9,424 nt of DNA from Desulfoprunum sp. GTDB taxonomy: Bacteria > Desulfobacterota > Desulfobulbia > Desulfobulbales > Desulfocapsaceae. The stretch is taken from assembly GCA_030696435.1 (NCBI GenBank), contig JAUYSF010000074.1, forward strand, positions 1 to 9,424, given 5' to 3'. How positions within the stretch are numbered: the stretch's first letter is position 1; each line of letters opens with the position of its first letter. Position numbers and translations under genes: made by a program. Of the stretch, positions 1 to 6,623 are shown one piece after another. Below the pieces are notes generated by a model, which worked only from the letters and a program-made list of their open reading frames with translations, was not told the origin of the DNA and made no database searches.

Positions 1-63
1 TTCGAAAATTAAGCGCAGCCATATAGTTGATATTGCGAGCATTGATTTTCGAAAATAACGCAG
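1..63. repeat. Pair of imperfect direct repeats downstream of the arginase gene
   Basis: The window opens with TTCGAAAATTAAGCGCAG (1-18). A near copy, TTCGAAAATAACGCAG, lies at 48-63 and differs by two single-base gaps. The second copy overlaps the palindrome TTTTCGAAAA (46-55). The pair sits just past the end of the minus-strand arginase gene, in the 95 bases that hold no gene. It may be part of a dispersed intergenic repeat that continues left of the window, but only two copies are visible here. On the minus strand, the short CGCA/TGCG hairpin followed by TTATTTT could be a weak terminator for the operon. Confidence 0.4.
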
Positions 64-95
64 AGATGCGGAAAAGGGCATAATCCGACAGGTTC

Positions 96-995
96 CTAGA
101 TGATTTTCTTGCCGAATAACGAGGCCAGCAGATTAACCGCGACCAGGGCCGTGCGGTTCTGGATGTCGAGGATCGGATTGATCTCCACGACATCGACGGA
201 ATGCAGCTTGCGGGTGTCGGCCACCATCTCCATGATGAGCTGTCCCTCCCTGTAGGTCAGGCCGCCCGGCGAAGGAGTCCCGACTCCCGGTGCCTCCAGG
301 GGATCCATGACATCAAGGTCGAGGCTGACGTGAATCCTTGAGAGGTGGGCGAATTTCTCCAGGGCCTGTCGCACGATGAGGTGGATGCCAATCTCGTCTA
401 TCTCACGCATGGTGTAGACCGTGCAGCCCGACCCTTTTATCATCTCCTTTTCCTGCGGATCCAGATCCCGCATACCGATCATGACCACATGCTCGGGCTT
501 CATCTTCGCCCCCGGTCTGCCGATATTAATCAGTTCCTTAGCCCCATGCCCGAGCAGGGTTGCCAGGGCCATGCCGTGGACATTCTGACTCATCGAGGTC
601 TCGGGAGTGTTGAAATCGCCGTGGGCGTCAATCCACAATAGGCCAATCTCCTCGTCGTGGCTGACTCCGCTGACCGTGCCAATGGCGACGGAATGGTCGC
701 CGCCGATAAAGATCGGTGTTTCACCCCGGTCAATGGCCGCCCTTGCCTGCTCGTAGGCGTTGCGGCAGCCCTTGCTGATCGGGATCAGGCGTTCGGCCAG
801 GCTGGTCCCCGCCAAGGTGTCGTGGGCTGGGACGTCGAGATTGCCGCTGTCAAAAGTTTCGTAGCCGAGGCGCCGGAGTTTCTCGGCCAGGCCGGCATAG
901 CGCACGGCGCTTGGTCCCATGTCGACTCCCCGGCGGTTCTGGCCGAGGTCCATCGGGATGCCGATTATGCGAACAGGCTTCAGTCTGGCGCTCAT
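96..995 (-). CDS. rocF: Arginase
   Basis: Hydrolyses L-arginine to L-ornithine and urea in the cytoplasm, using a binuclear manganese centre. The 299 aa length is normal for bacterial arginases. All the ureohydrolase signatures are visible: GGDHS (98-102, ligand H101), DAHGDFNTPE (123-132, ligands D123, H125, D127) and SLDLDVMDP (224-232, ligands D226, D228). The VEINP motif with E271 is also present. The N-terminal MDLGQNRRGVDMGPSAVR block and the NVHGMALA block are typical of true arginases rather than agmatinases or formimidoylglutamases. The start ATG (995-993) overlaps the TGA of the upstream cyclodeaminase-like gene in an ATGA. There is no strong ribosome site of its own, so translational coupling is likely. 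The upstream partner suggests that the ornithine produced is passed on to proline. The symbol is given by family; argI would be an equally valid name. Confidence 0.95.
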   Translation of the reverse strand: MSARLKPVRIIGIPMDLGQNRRGVDMGPSAVRYAGLAEKLRRLGYETFDSGNLDVPAHDTLAGTSLAERLIPISKGCRNAYEQARAAIDRGETPIFIGGDHSVAIGTVSGVSHDEEIGLLWIDAHGDFNTPETSMSQNVHGMALATLLGHGAKELINIGRPGAKMKPEHVVMIGMRDLDPQEKEMIKGSGCTVYTMREIDEIGIHLIVRQALEKFAHLSRIHVSLDLDVMDPLEAPGVGTPSPGGLTYREGQLIMEMVADTRKLHSVDVVEINPILDIQNRTALVAVNLLASLFGKKII

Positions 996-2086
996 AGGTT
1001 CTTCAGATTATTCCAGAGGTTGACAATGAAGTCCTGCACGTTGGTGAGGATGGCCTGGGCCTGAGCCGATCCGCGGTTAGCCAGCTTGTCGGCGCTGAAT
1101 TCCGACATGTCGACGATATAGAAAAAGACCGGCCGGACCGTACCGTCTTCCATGATCCGGTAGCTCGGGGTCATGTTGCCAAAAGCGATGGAGTGGAGTT
1201 GGGTGGCCATGGCGATGACCGTTGTCGCCTTCCTGGCGTGATCTCGCATCCGGTCCTGGGCGGTGTAAACATCGCCGATGATCTCCGGCAGGGGGCCGTC
1301 GTCACGGATGGAACCGGCCAGGACATAGGGGGTATTGCACGTCTCGCAGGCATGGATGATCCCGTTGGTGATCTGCAGCTCCTTCAGGGCCGCCTTGATG
1401 GAACCGACCCGGCGCACGGTGTTGAGGATATCGAGATGGTTGTAGTGGCCCATCGGTTGCAGTTCCTGGCTGTAGATATTCTGGCCGAGTCCGGTGCCGA
1501 AAACGGCTGCCTCGAGATCATGGGTGGCTAGGGCGTTGCCGGCCATCAGGGCGTGGCAGAAACCGGCCTGGATGAGACCCTGCATGGCCTGCCGACTGTC
1601 CTTGTCAAAGGCCACCGCCGGCCCGAGTACCCAGACGATATGGCCGTGGTGGCGATCATGTTCCATAATCCGGTACAGGTCGTCATAGGAACGGGAAAAC
1701 GGCGTCTCCCGTGTGCCGCGGGAGCGGAAGGAGAACTTGTCGACGTTTTCAGTCTTGGGCGCGACGAAACATTTTTCATGCACCAGGATCCCTTCTTCGC
1801 CGTCCTCCGTGCGACCGACGACGACCAGATCTCCCCGGTGCAGACGCCTGGCCTCAATGACCTCAACGGTGGTGCCTTTCACCACCAGCACGGCGTCCAT
1901 CCGGCTCTCCGGGGCCAGCGCCCAATCGCCCTGGGCGAGGCGGATATATTCCGGAAAGTTGGAGGTGGCATGAAAGCCCTCCGGGGCAATACCGTCGGCC
2001 GGGGCCGGGAGTAGCTTTGCGGGCGGGCTGTTGTGCAGGTTTGAAAGAGAAAAATCGGGCGGGCTGTAGGTGAGATTGAGCTGCAT
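992..2086 (-). CDS. LOR/SDH-family protein, probable ornithine cyclodeaminase (non-CRYM type)
   Basis: A 364 aa protein of the family once labelled 'LOR/SDH bifunctional enzyme conserved region'. The same fold forms the C-terminal half of cyanobacterial AgrE/ArgZ. Stand-alone archaeal members have been shown to be NAD-dependent ornithine cyclodeaminases, making proline and ammonia from ornithine. Family blocks seen include GFHATSNFPEYI (37-48), CHALMAGNALATHDLE (177-192), the G-T-G-L-G run (197-201), GHYNHLDILNTVRRVGSI (213-230) and ACETCNTPYVLAGSIRDDGP (246-265). These correspond to the dinucleotide and substrate regions. There is no arginine dihydrolase domain at the N terminus; the partner arginase would supply ornithine instead. 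The reading frame extends to an ATG at 2152-2150. However, ATG 2086 has AAGGAG seven bases upstream, and a good promoter overlaps the extension, so 2086 is preferred. Cyclodeaminase activity is inferred from family and context. Confidence 0.85.
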   Translation of the reverse strand: MQLNLTYSPPDFSLSNLHNSPPAKLLPAPADGIAPEGFHATSNFPEYIRLAQGDWALAPESRMDAVLVVKGTTVEVIEARRLHRGDLVVVGRTEDGEEGILVHEKCFVAPKTENVDKFSFRSRGTRETPFSRSYDDLYRIMEHDRHHGHIVWVLGPAVAFDKDSRQAMQGLIQAGFCHALMAGNALATHDLEAAVFGTGLGQNIYSQELQPMGHYNHLDILNTVRRVGSIKAALKELQITNGIIHACETCNTPYVLAGSIRDDGPLPEIIGDVYTAQDRMRDHARKATTVIAMATQLHSIAFGNMTPSYRIMEDGTVRPVFFYIVDMSEFSADKLANRGSAQAQAILTNVQDFIVNLWNNLKNL

Positions 2087-2093
2087 GGGCTGT

Positions 2094-2099
2094 CTCCTT
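2094..2099 (-). promoter_or_regulatory. Ribosome binding site that fixes the cyclodeaminase-like start
   Basis: AAGGAG on the minus strand lies seven bases before ATG 2086. No comparable site precedes the alternative ATG at 2152. Confidence 0.75.
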
Positions 2100-2123
2100 G
2101 TTGAGGGAAAAAAATCTTTTTTA

Positions 2124-2152
2124 ACTATAAAGGAGAACAGAGCGAAAGGCAA
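2124..2152 (-). promoter_or_regulatory. Sigma70-like promoter for the arginine-to-proline operon
   Basis: On the minus strand, TTGCCT (2152-2147), a 17-base spacer and TATAGT (2129-2124) form a plausible sigma70 promoter with a 5/6 match at -10. Transcription would start near 2117, leaving a leader of about 30 bases before ATG 2086. No operator such as an ArgR box is recognised with confidence nearby. Confidence 0.5.
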
Positions 2153-2221
2153 ACATGGGGAATGGAATCGTAACTGTTCAGTTCGTTGGCATTGGGCTGG
2201 ATAGTTAGGTGGAATCTTCTC

Positions 2222-2251
2222 TTGACCCGAAAGGGCATTCCCCCCTATACT
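2222..2251 (+). promoter_or_regulatory. Sigma70-like promoter for the acyltransferase-hydrolase gene
   Basis: TTGACC (2222-2227), an 18-base spacer and TATACT (2246-2251) each match the consensus at five of six positions. The predicted start near 2258 gives a leader of about 36 bases before ATG 2294. The promoter lies inside the open extension of the downstream reading frame (TTG starts at 2186 and 2222), which argues that those upstream starts are not used. It diverges from the operon promoter at 2124-2152. Confidence 0.55.
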
Positions 2252-2293
2252 GAAAATATCTCAAAGAAATTCCAGCGAATTTTCTCTTTCTCT

Positions 2294-4447
2294 ATGAATA
2301 GATCTGCATATCTCACAACTGGTCTGGCCATCAAGGCCCTCTCTCTGCTCAGTAAGGCCGATGTCGCACTCCATGGCCAGGAAAACATCCCACAAGGCTC
2401 GACAATTTTTGTCGTTAACCACTTCACCCGGCTCGAGACCCTGCTTCTCCCCTATTATATCTATACGCTGACCGAGACGCCGGTCTGGTCACTGGCCGCC
2501 TCGGATCTTTTCAAAGGCGGGTTGGCCCGATTCTTCGATTTGGTGGGGGTGGTCTCGACCAAAGACCCTCAGCGGGATGAACTTATCGTGAGGACGCTTT
2601 TGACCGGCGAGGCCAACTGGATCATCTTCCCTGAGGGCAGTATGATCAAGACCAAGAAGATCATGGACCGGGGCCGCTATATGATCACCGACCCAAAAGG
2701 GATGCGGCAACCGCACACGGGGGCGGCCTCTCTGGCCCTGCGGGCGGAACTCTCTCGTCGGTATCTCCTGGCCCGGGCTGAGGTCTCGGAGGAGGGCTGC
2801 CGGGCCATGCTTGATTTTCTCGATATCGATTCGCTTGCCTCCATCCAGCAGGCCGGGACCTCCATAGTACCGGTCAATCTGACCTATTATCCCATCCGGG
2901 CCAGGGAGAATATCGCCTCAAACCTCGCCTCGCGCCTGGTGGGAGACCTTCCCGAGCGTCTGGTCGAGGAGATCATGACGGAAGGGACTATGCTGCTCTC
3001 GGGGGTTGATCTCGATATCCGTTTCGGCAAACCGATCGCCATGGATCGGTTCCTACGTGCCCCAATATTCCGAAAAGAACTCCAGAAACAGGATGCGACC
3101 CATTTTTTCACGTCACCCGCTGTACAGGCGCTGACGCGTAAGACGGCCCAGGATATCATGCAGCAGTATATGCATGATATCTACAGCATGACGACGGTCA
3201 ATCACGAACATCTCTTCGTTTCCTTTCTCCGCCTCTATCCTTTTGCCAGGATCAAAGAAGCCGATCTGCGTCGGCGGGTGTTTTATGCGGCGACCCTTCT
3301 TGAAGATGGTGCCGGTGGCGGCTATAATCTTCACAAATCTCTCAGTTCGGATCAGGCTCATCTCGTCACGGACGATCGCTACCACAAGGTCGACAATTTT
3401 CTGCGCTGTGCCTTGGAAACCGGCGTTCTGCACAGAGAAGGGGCTGTTCTCGTGCAGGACAGATCAAAACTCTCGGGTCCGCTCAGTATGCATCGGGGAC
3501 GGATAGACAATCCGCTCGAAATAGTTGCCAATGAGGTGGAGCCGCTCACCAGACTGCGTCGTCTACTGCTTTCGCTGGCCTGGCAGCCCAACATCCTGCT
3601 CCGAATCAATCTGGCCAGGTATCTTCTGAAAAAAGAGACAAAGAGGTATGTGTCCGATTGTCGAATCCATGCCCCCGAACGTCAGGGTAAAGGGAGTGGG
3701 AGGCCGTTTCTGCTGCCGTCCTGGCCCGGACGGCCCGGGGTGGTGCTGATCCACAGTTATCTGGCGGAACCGGAGGAGGTGCGGCTGTTGGCCCGTTTTC
3801 TCAACAGGAGAGGCTTGTGGGTCTATGCCCCCCGGCTTCCCGGCCACGGCACAAGTCCTGAAGATCTGGCCAAGAGGAGCCATCGGGAATGGCTGGAGGC
3901 GGTAGAAAGAGGTTTTGCTCTCCTGAGTTGCCTCTGTCCCAGGGTGGTTCTCGGCGGGGTCTCGGTCGGGGCCAGTCTGGCCTTTGATCTGGCCGCCAGA
4001 GTCAAAGAGGTTGCGGCGGTATTTGCGGTCTGTCCGCCCCTGCGACTCCAGGATTTTTCAAGCCGGTTCATGCCGACCGATGACGTTTGGGACAGGCTGC
4101 TGCGCAGGATGAAGAAAAGCAGCGATCAGCAGCAATTTCTGCAGTTTGCTTCGGATAATTCCCATATCAACTACAACCGCAACCCTATTTCCGGGATCAG
4201 AGAGGTGGGCCTACTGCTTGCAGGCTTAGAGGATAACGCCGCAGCCATCACCCAGCCGGTGCTGATCGTGCAGGCCGAAAACGATCCTGTTGTTAATCCC
4301 AAGGGTTCACAGCGGCTCTACTCCCTGCTCGGCAGCAAACAAAAAGAGTATAGCATGTTGCACTCCGACCGGCATATACTGGTCAACGGTGAGGGGGCAG
4401 GGCGGGTGTGCCATGCAATCTGGGAGTATCTGGCGGATATCCTTTGA
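2294..4447 (+). CDS. Fusion of PlsC-type acyltransferase and alpha/beta-hydrolase (esterase/lipase)
   Basis: A 717 aa two-enzyme protein, numbered from ATG 2294. The N-terminal part (about 20-260) resembles glycerol-phosphate/lysophosphatidate acyltransferases, with NHFTRLE (42-48) at the motif I position and FPEGS (112-116) at motif III. Motif I is normally HX4D; here the acidic residue is Glu (H43...E48). Residues 260-460 form a helical, charged linker I do not recognise. The C-terminal part (about 480-717) is a hydrolase of the Est30/monoacylglycerol-lipase kind. It has HSYLAEPEEV (487-496), APRLPGHGTSPEDL (512-525), nucleophile elbow GVSVG (555-559, S557), acid D664 and His H694. It probably acts on membrane or storage lipids, adding and removing acyl chains; the substrate is unknown. 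TTG 2222 (with AGGTGGA upstream) and TTG 2186 are alternative starts. ATG 2294 is chosen because a promoter covers them and family-like sequence begins here, although its own ribosome site is poor. Confidence 0.8.
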   Translation: MNRSAYLTTGLAIKALSLLSKADVALHGQENIPQGSTIFVVNHFTRLETLLLPYYIYTLTETPVWSLAASDLFKGGLARFFDLVGVVSTKDPQRDELIVRTLLTGEANWIIFPEGSMIKTKKIMDRGRYMITDPKGMRQPHTGAASLALRAELSRRYLLARAEVSEEGCRAMLDFLDIDSLASIQQAGTSIVPVNLTYYPIRARENIASNLASRLVGDLPERLVEEIMTEGTMLLSGVDLDIRFGKPIAMDRFLRAPIFRKELQKQDATHFFTSPAVQALTRKTAQDIMQQYMHDIYSMTTVNHEHLFVSFLRLYPFARIKEADLRRRVFYAATLLEDGAGGGYNLHKSLSSDQAHLVTDDRYHKVDNFLRCALETGVLHREGAVLVQDRSKLSGPLSMHRGRIDNPLEIVANEVEPLTRLRRLLLSLAWQPNILLRINLARYLLKKETKRYVSDCRIHAPERQGKGSGRPFLLPSWPGRPGVVLIHSYLAEPEEVRLLARFLNRRGLWVYAPRLPGHGTSPEDLAKRSHREWLEAVERGFALLSCLCPRVVLGGVSVGASLAFDLAARVKEVAAVFAVCPPLRLQDFSSRFMPTDDVWDRLLRRMKKSSDQQQFLQFASDNSHINYNRNPISGIREVGLLLAGLEDNAAAITQPVLIVQAENDPVVNPKGSQRLYSLLGSKQKEYSMLHSDRHILVNGEGAGRVCHAIWEYLADIL

Positions 4448-4525
4448 GGGATCCTTTCATTCACTGGATCAACTAAAACACGACTGGTTTCAACGGATAC
4501 AAGGCTTTCAAGAAGGAGAAAAAAC

Positions 4526-5689
4526 ATGCTGGCCGGATCATCAGAGCTCTTTTCCCCAGCCGGAGAGAATATTTTCCTCGGGCACTGTTCGATCTCACCC
4601 CTCTATCGAGGTGCGGCAGCGGCTATCCAGGGATTTGCCGAGGACATGGCGGCAGGTGGTGTGCGTTCGCTGCCGAGATATTTCGATGTGATACCACGAC
4701 TGCATGAAAACGCAGCCGGACTGCTCAAAACCAGCCCTGAAAATATCTCTCTTGTCAACAATACCGCCGAGGCCCTGTGTCTGATTGCTAATGGTTACCC
4801 ATTTCAGTCGGGCGATCAGGTCATCAGCTATGTCCATGAATATCCGAGCAACCATTACCCTTGGGTTCTGCAGGAAAGAAGAGGGGTGGAGCTCGTCCTC
4901 CTGACGGACAGCGACCCGCTGGGAACCCTGGCCGGTGTCGACAGGCCCAAAGGCTGGTCCATGGCGGAGCTGGCAGACCGGGTGACCGACCGTACCCGGA
5001 TGATCGCCATCAGCCATGTCCAGTTTTCCTCGGGCTATGCCGCTGATCTGAAAGTCCTCGGAGATTTCTGCCGGGAGAGAGAGATTGACCTGATCATCGA
5101 TTGCGCCCAAAGTCTTGGCTGTCTACCGGTGTACCCCGAAGAGTATAATATTGCGGCCCTGGCATCCTCCGGCTGGAAATGGCTGATGGGACCCTGGGCC
5201 AGCGCTCTGCTGTACACCAGAGAGGATTTGCGGGCAAGGCTTACGCCTACGATGGCTGGTCCGGGGCTGATGAAACAGGGGCTTGATTATCTCGATCATC
5301 GCTGGAATCCGCACACCGATGGCCGGATGTTTGAATATTCAACATTGGCCTGGGATCATGCCGCCGGTCTCAATGCGGTGTTGAGCGATGTTTTTGGCCG
5401 CTTCAGTCTTGAGGATATCAGGGCTGAGGTTTTTCGCCTGCAAGATATCTTTGTCGCTCATCTCGATCCGTCCCTGATCAGGCCCATTATCTTTGCCGAT
5501 CAGCATCGATCCGGCATCATGTCGCTGATCGTTTCCGGTGACACCCGGAAGATCATGCAGCGCCTGGCGGAGCAGGGTGTGATAATGACAGGACCAGTCG
5601 GTTATCTGCGGCTAGCTCCTCATTTCTATCAGCAGGATGAACAGATGGTCCGGGCGGCAGGCCTTTTGAATACTGCTTGTTCGGTATAA
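4526..5689 (+). CDS. Class V aminotransferase-fold PLP enzyme, not a cysteine desulfurase
   Basis: A 387 aa PLP-dependent protein of the class V aminotransferase superfamily (cysteine desulfurase, isopenicillin N epimerase and kynureninase relatives). Visible landmarks are the phosphate-binding region NNTAEA (78-83), the cofactor-ring Asp in IIDCAQS (190-196, D192, Q195), and SSGWKWLMGP (214-223) with K218 as the Schiff-base lysine. The C-terminal YLRLAPHFY (360-368) contains the probable substrate-carboxylate Arg R362. The R-x-G-x-HCA loop that carries the catalytic cysteine in SufS/CsdA-type desulfurases is absent: residues 350-368 hold no Cys. Automatic names such as 'cysteine desulfurase' or 'selenocysteine lyase' would therefore mislead. 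AGAAGGAG at 4511-4518 supports the start. The gene lies 78 bases after the acyltransferase-hydrolase and 28 bases before the dehydrogenase, suggesting a shared transcript. The substrate is unknown. Confidence 0.82.
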   Translation: MLAGSSELFSPAGENIFLGHCSISPLYRGAAAAIQGFAEDMAAGGVRSLPRYFDVIPRLHENAAGLLKTSPENISLVNNTAEALCLIANGYPFQSGDQVISYVHEYPSNHYPWVLQERRGVELVLLTDSDPLGTLAGVDRPKGWSMAELADRVTDRTRMIAISHVQFSSGYAADLKVLGDFCREREIDLIIDCAQSLGCLPVYPEEYNIAALASSGWKWLMGPWASALLYTREDLRARLTPTMAGPGLMKQGLDYLDHRWNPHTDGRMFEYSTLAWDHAAGLNAVLSDVFGRFSLEDIRAEVFRLQDIFVAHLDPSLIRPIIFADQHRSGIMSLIVSGDTRKIMQRLAEQGVIMTGPVGYLRLAPHFYQQDEQMVRAAGLLNTACSV

Positions 5690-5717
5690 TAGCACAATGA
5701 TCAATGGAGAGTGACTG

Positions 5718-6470
5718 ATGACAAAGACAATCGTGATCACCGGGGCCACCTCGGGTTTTGGCAGGGCATGCGCCGGCATATTCGCCGAAAACGGCTGGCA
5801 GCTGGTCCTCTGTGGCAGAAGAAAAGACCGGCTGGAAGAACTGCGGCAGACACTGGGTGAGGTCGGGGTGCATGTCGCCTGTTTTGATGTCAGCAAAAGG
5901 GCAGAGGTCGAGGAGATGGTGGCGGAAATCCCGAAAAGATTTCAGGCGGTGGATATCCTCTTCAATAATGCCGGCCTGGCCCTCGGTCTCAATCCCGCCC
6001 AGAGTGCCGATCTGTTGGACTGGGAGACCATGGTCGACACCAATATCAAGGGGTTGTTCTATATGACCCGCCTGCTGCTGCCGGGGATGGTGGAGAGAGG
6101 CCGGGGCCATATCATTAACATGGGCTCGGTGGCCGGCAGCTGGCCTTATCCGGGCGGGAATGCCTACGGGGCGACCAAGGCCTTTGTCAGCCAGTTTTCC
6201 AATAACCTGCGCTGTGACCTGCATGGCACTGGGGTTCGAGTCACCAATATCGAGCCGGGTCTTGCCGAGACCGAATTTTCGGTGGTCAGGTTCGGCGGTG
6301 ACAAGGCCAAGGCCGATGCGGTATATGCCGGAACAGACCCTTTGACCGCCATTGATATCGCCGAAATAGTCTTCTGGACGGCCAGTCGTCCGGCCCATGT
6401 CAATATTAACAGTCTTGAGGTCATGCCGGTCTGCCAGAGCTGGAACCCCTTTGCCATCCACCGCAGATGA
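5718..6470 (+). CDS. ydfG: Short-chain dehydrogenase, YdfG-type NADP-dependent 3-hydroxy acid dehydrogenase
   Basis: A 250 aa classical short-chain dehydrogenase closely resembling E. coli YdfG, which oxidises L-serine, L-allo-threonine and 3-hydroxy acids with NADP+ in the cytosol. Features are the cofactor motif GATSGFG (9-15), the GRR pair (33-35) favouring NADP, NNAG (83-86) and the catalytic S137, Y150, K154 in NMGSVAGSWPYPGGNAYGATKA-like context. The C-terminal HVNINSLEVMPV block (227-238) is a YdfG hallmark. GGAG eight bases upstream supports ATG 5718. It follows the class V PLP enzyme by 28 bases, so the two are likely co-transcribed and may act on linked amino or hydroxy acids; that link is inferred. 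The true substrate may differ from E. coli YdfG, and malonic semialdehyde or other 3-oxo acids are alternatives. Confidence 0.88.
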   Translation: MTKTIVITGATSGFGRACAGIFAENGWQLVLCGRRKDRLEELRQTLGEVGVHVACFDVSKRAEVEEMVAEIPKRFQAVDILFNNAGLALGLNPAQSADLLDWETMVDTNIKGLFYMTRLLLPGMVERGRGHIINMGSVAGSWPYPGGNAYGATKAFVSQFSNNLRCDLHGTGVRVTNIEPGLAETEFSVVRFGGDKAKADAVYAGTDPLTAIDIAEIVFWTASRPAHVNINSLEVMPVCQSWNPFAIHRR

Positions 6471-6567
6471 GAATATGGGTGAGAGAAATGGATCTGCTGT
6501 ACGATTACTGTTGCTATTGTCCCGAATAATTTAATAAAGATACAAGAATATCAAAGGAGTTGTTGGG

Positions 6568-6621
6568 TTGAAAAGTCTTGGCATACTCCGCAAACATACA
6601 TTGAAAAACAGGAGAAGATAG
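6568..6621 (+). other. Possible 17-codon leader peptide before the Met-rich gene
   Basis: AAAGGAG (6553-6559) is well spaced from a TTG at 6568. That frame runs 17 codons to TAG at 6619-6621, two bases before the ATG of the next gene. The peptide would be strongly basic (MKSLGILRKHTLKNRRR). The arrangement resembles a translationally coupled leader, but the non-ATG start and short length make chance quite possible. The rest of the 153-base gap after the dehydrogenase shows no convincing promoter or terminator. Confidence 0.2.
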
Positions 6622-6623
6622 AG

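Noticed and set aside
1553..2014. 153-codon plus-strand frame
   Set aside because: It is antisense to the LOR/SDH-family gene, whose conserved motifs are on the other strand.
5553..6461. 302-codon minus-strand frame
   Set aside because: It is antisense to the clearly recognised YdfG-type dehydrogenase and the end of the PLP enzyme, with no protein-family signature.
6568..6590. Possible sigma54 promoter around TTGGCATACTCCGCA
   Set aside because: The GG and GC elements are 8 bases apart instead of the required 10, so the -24/-12 geometry fails.
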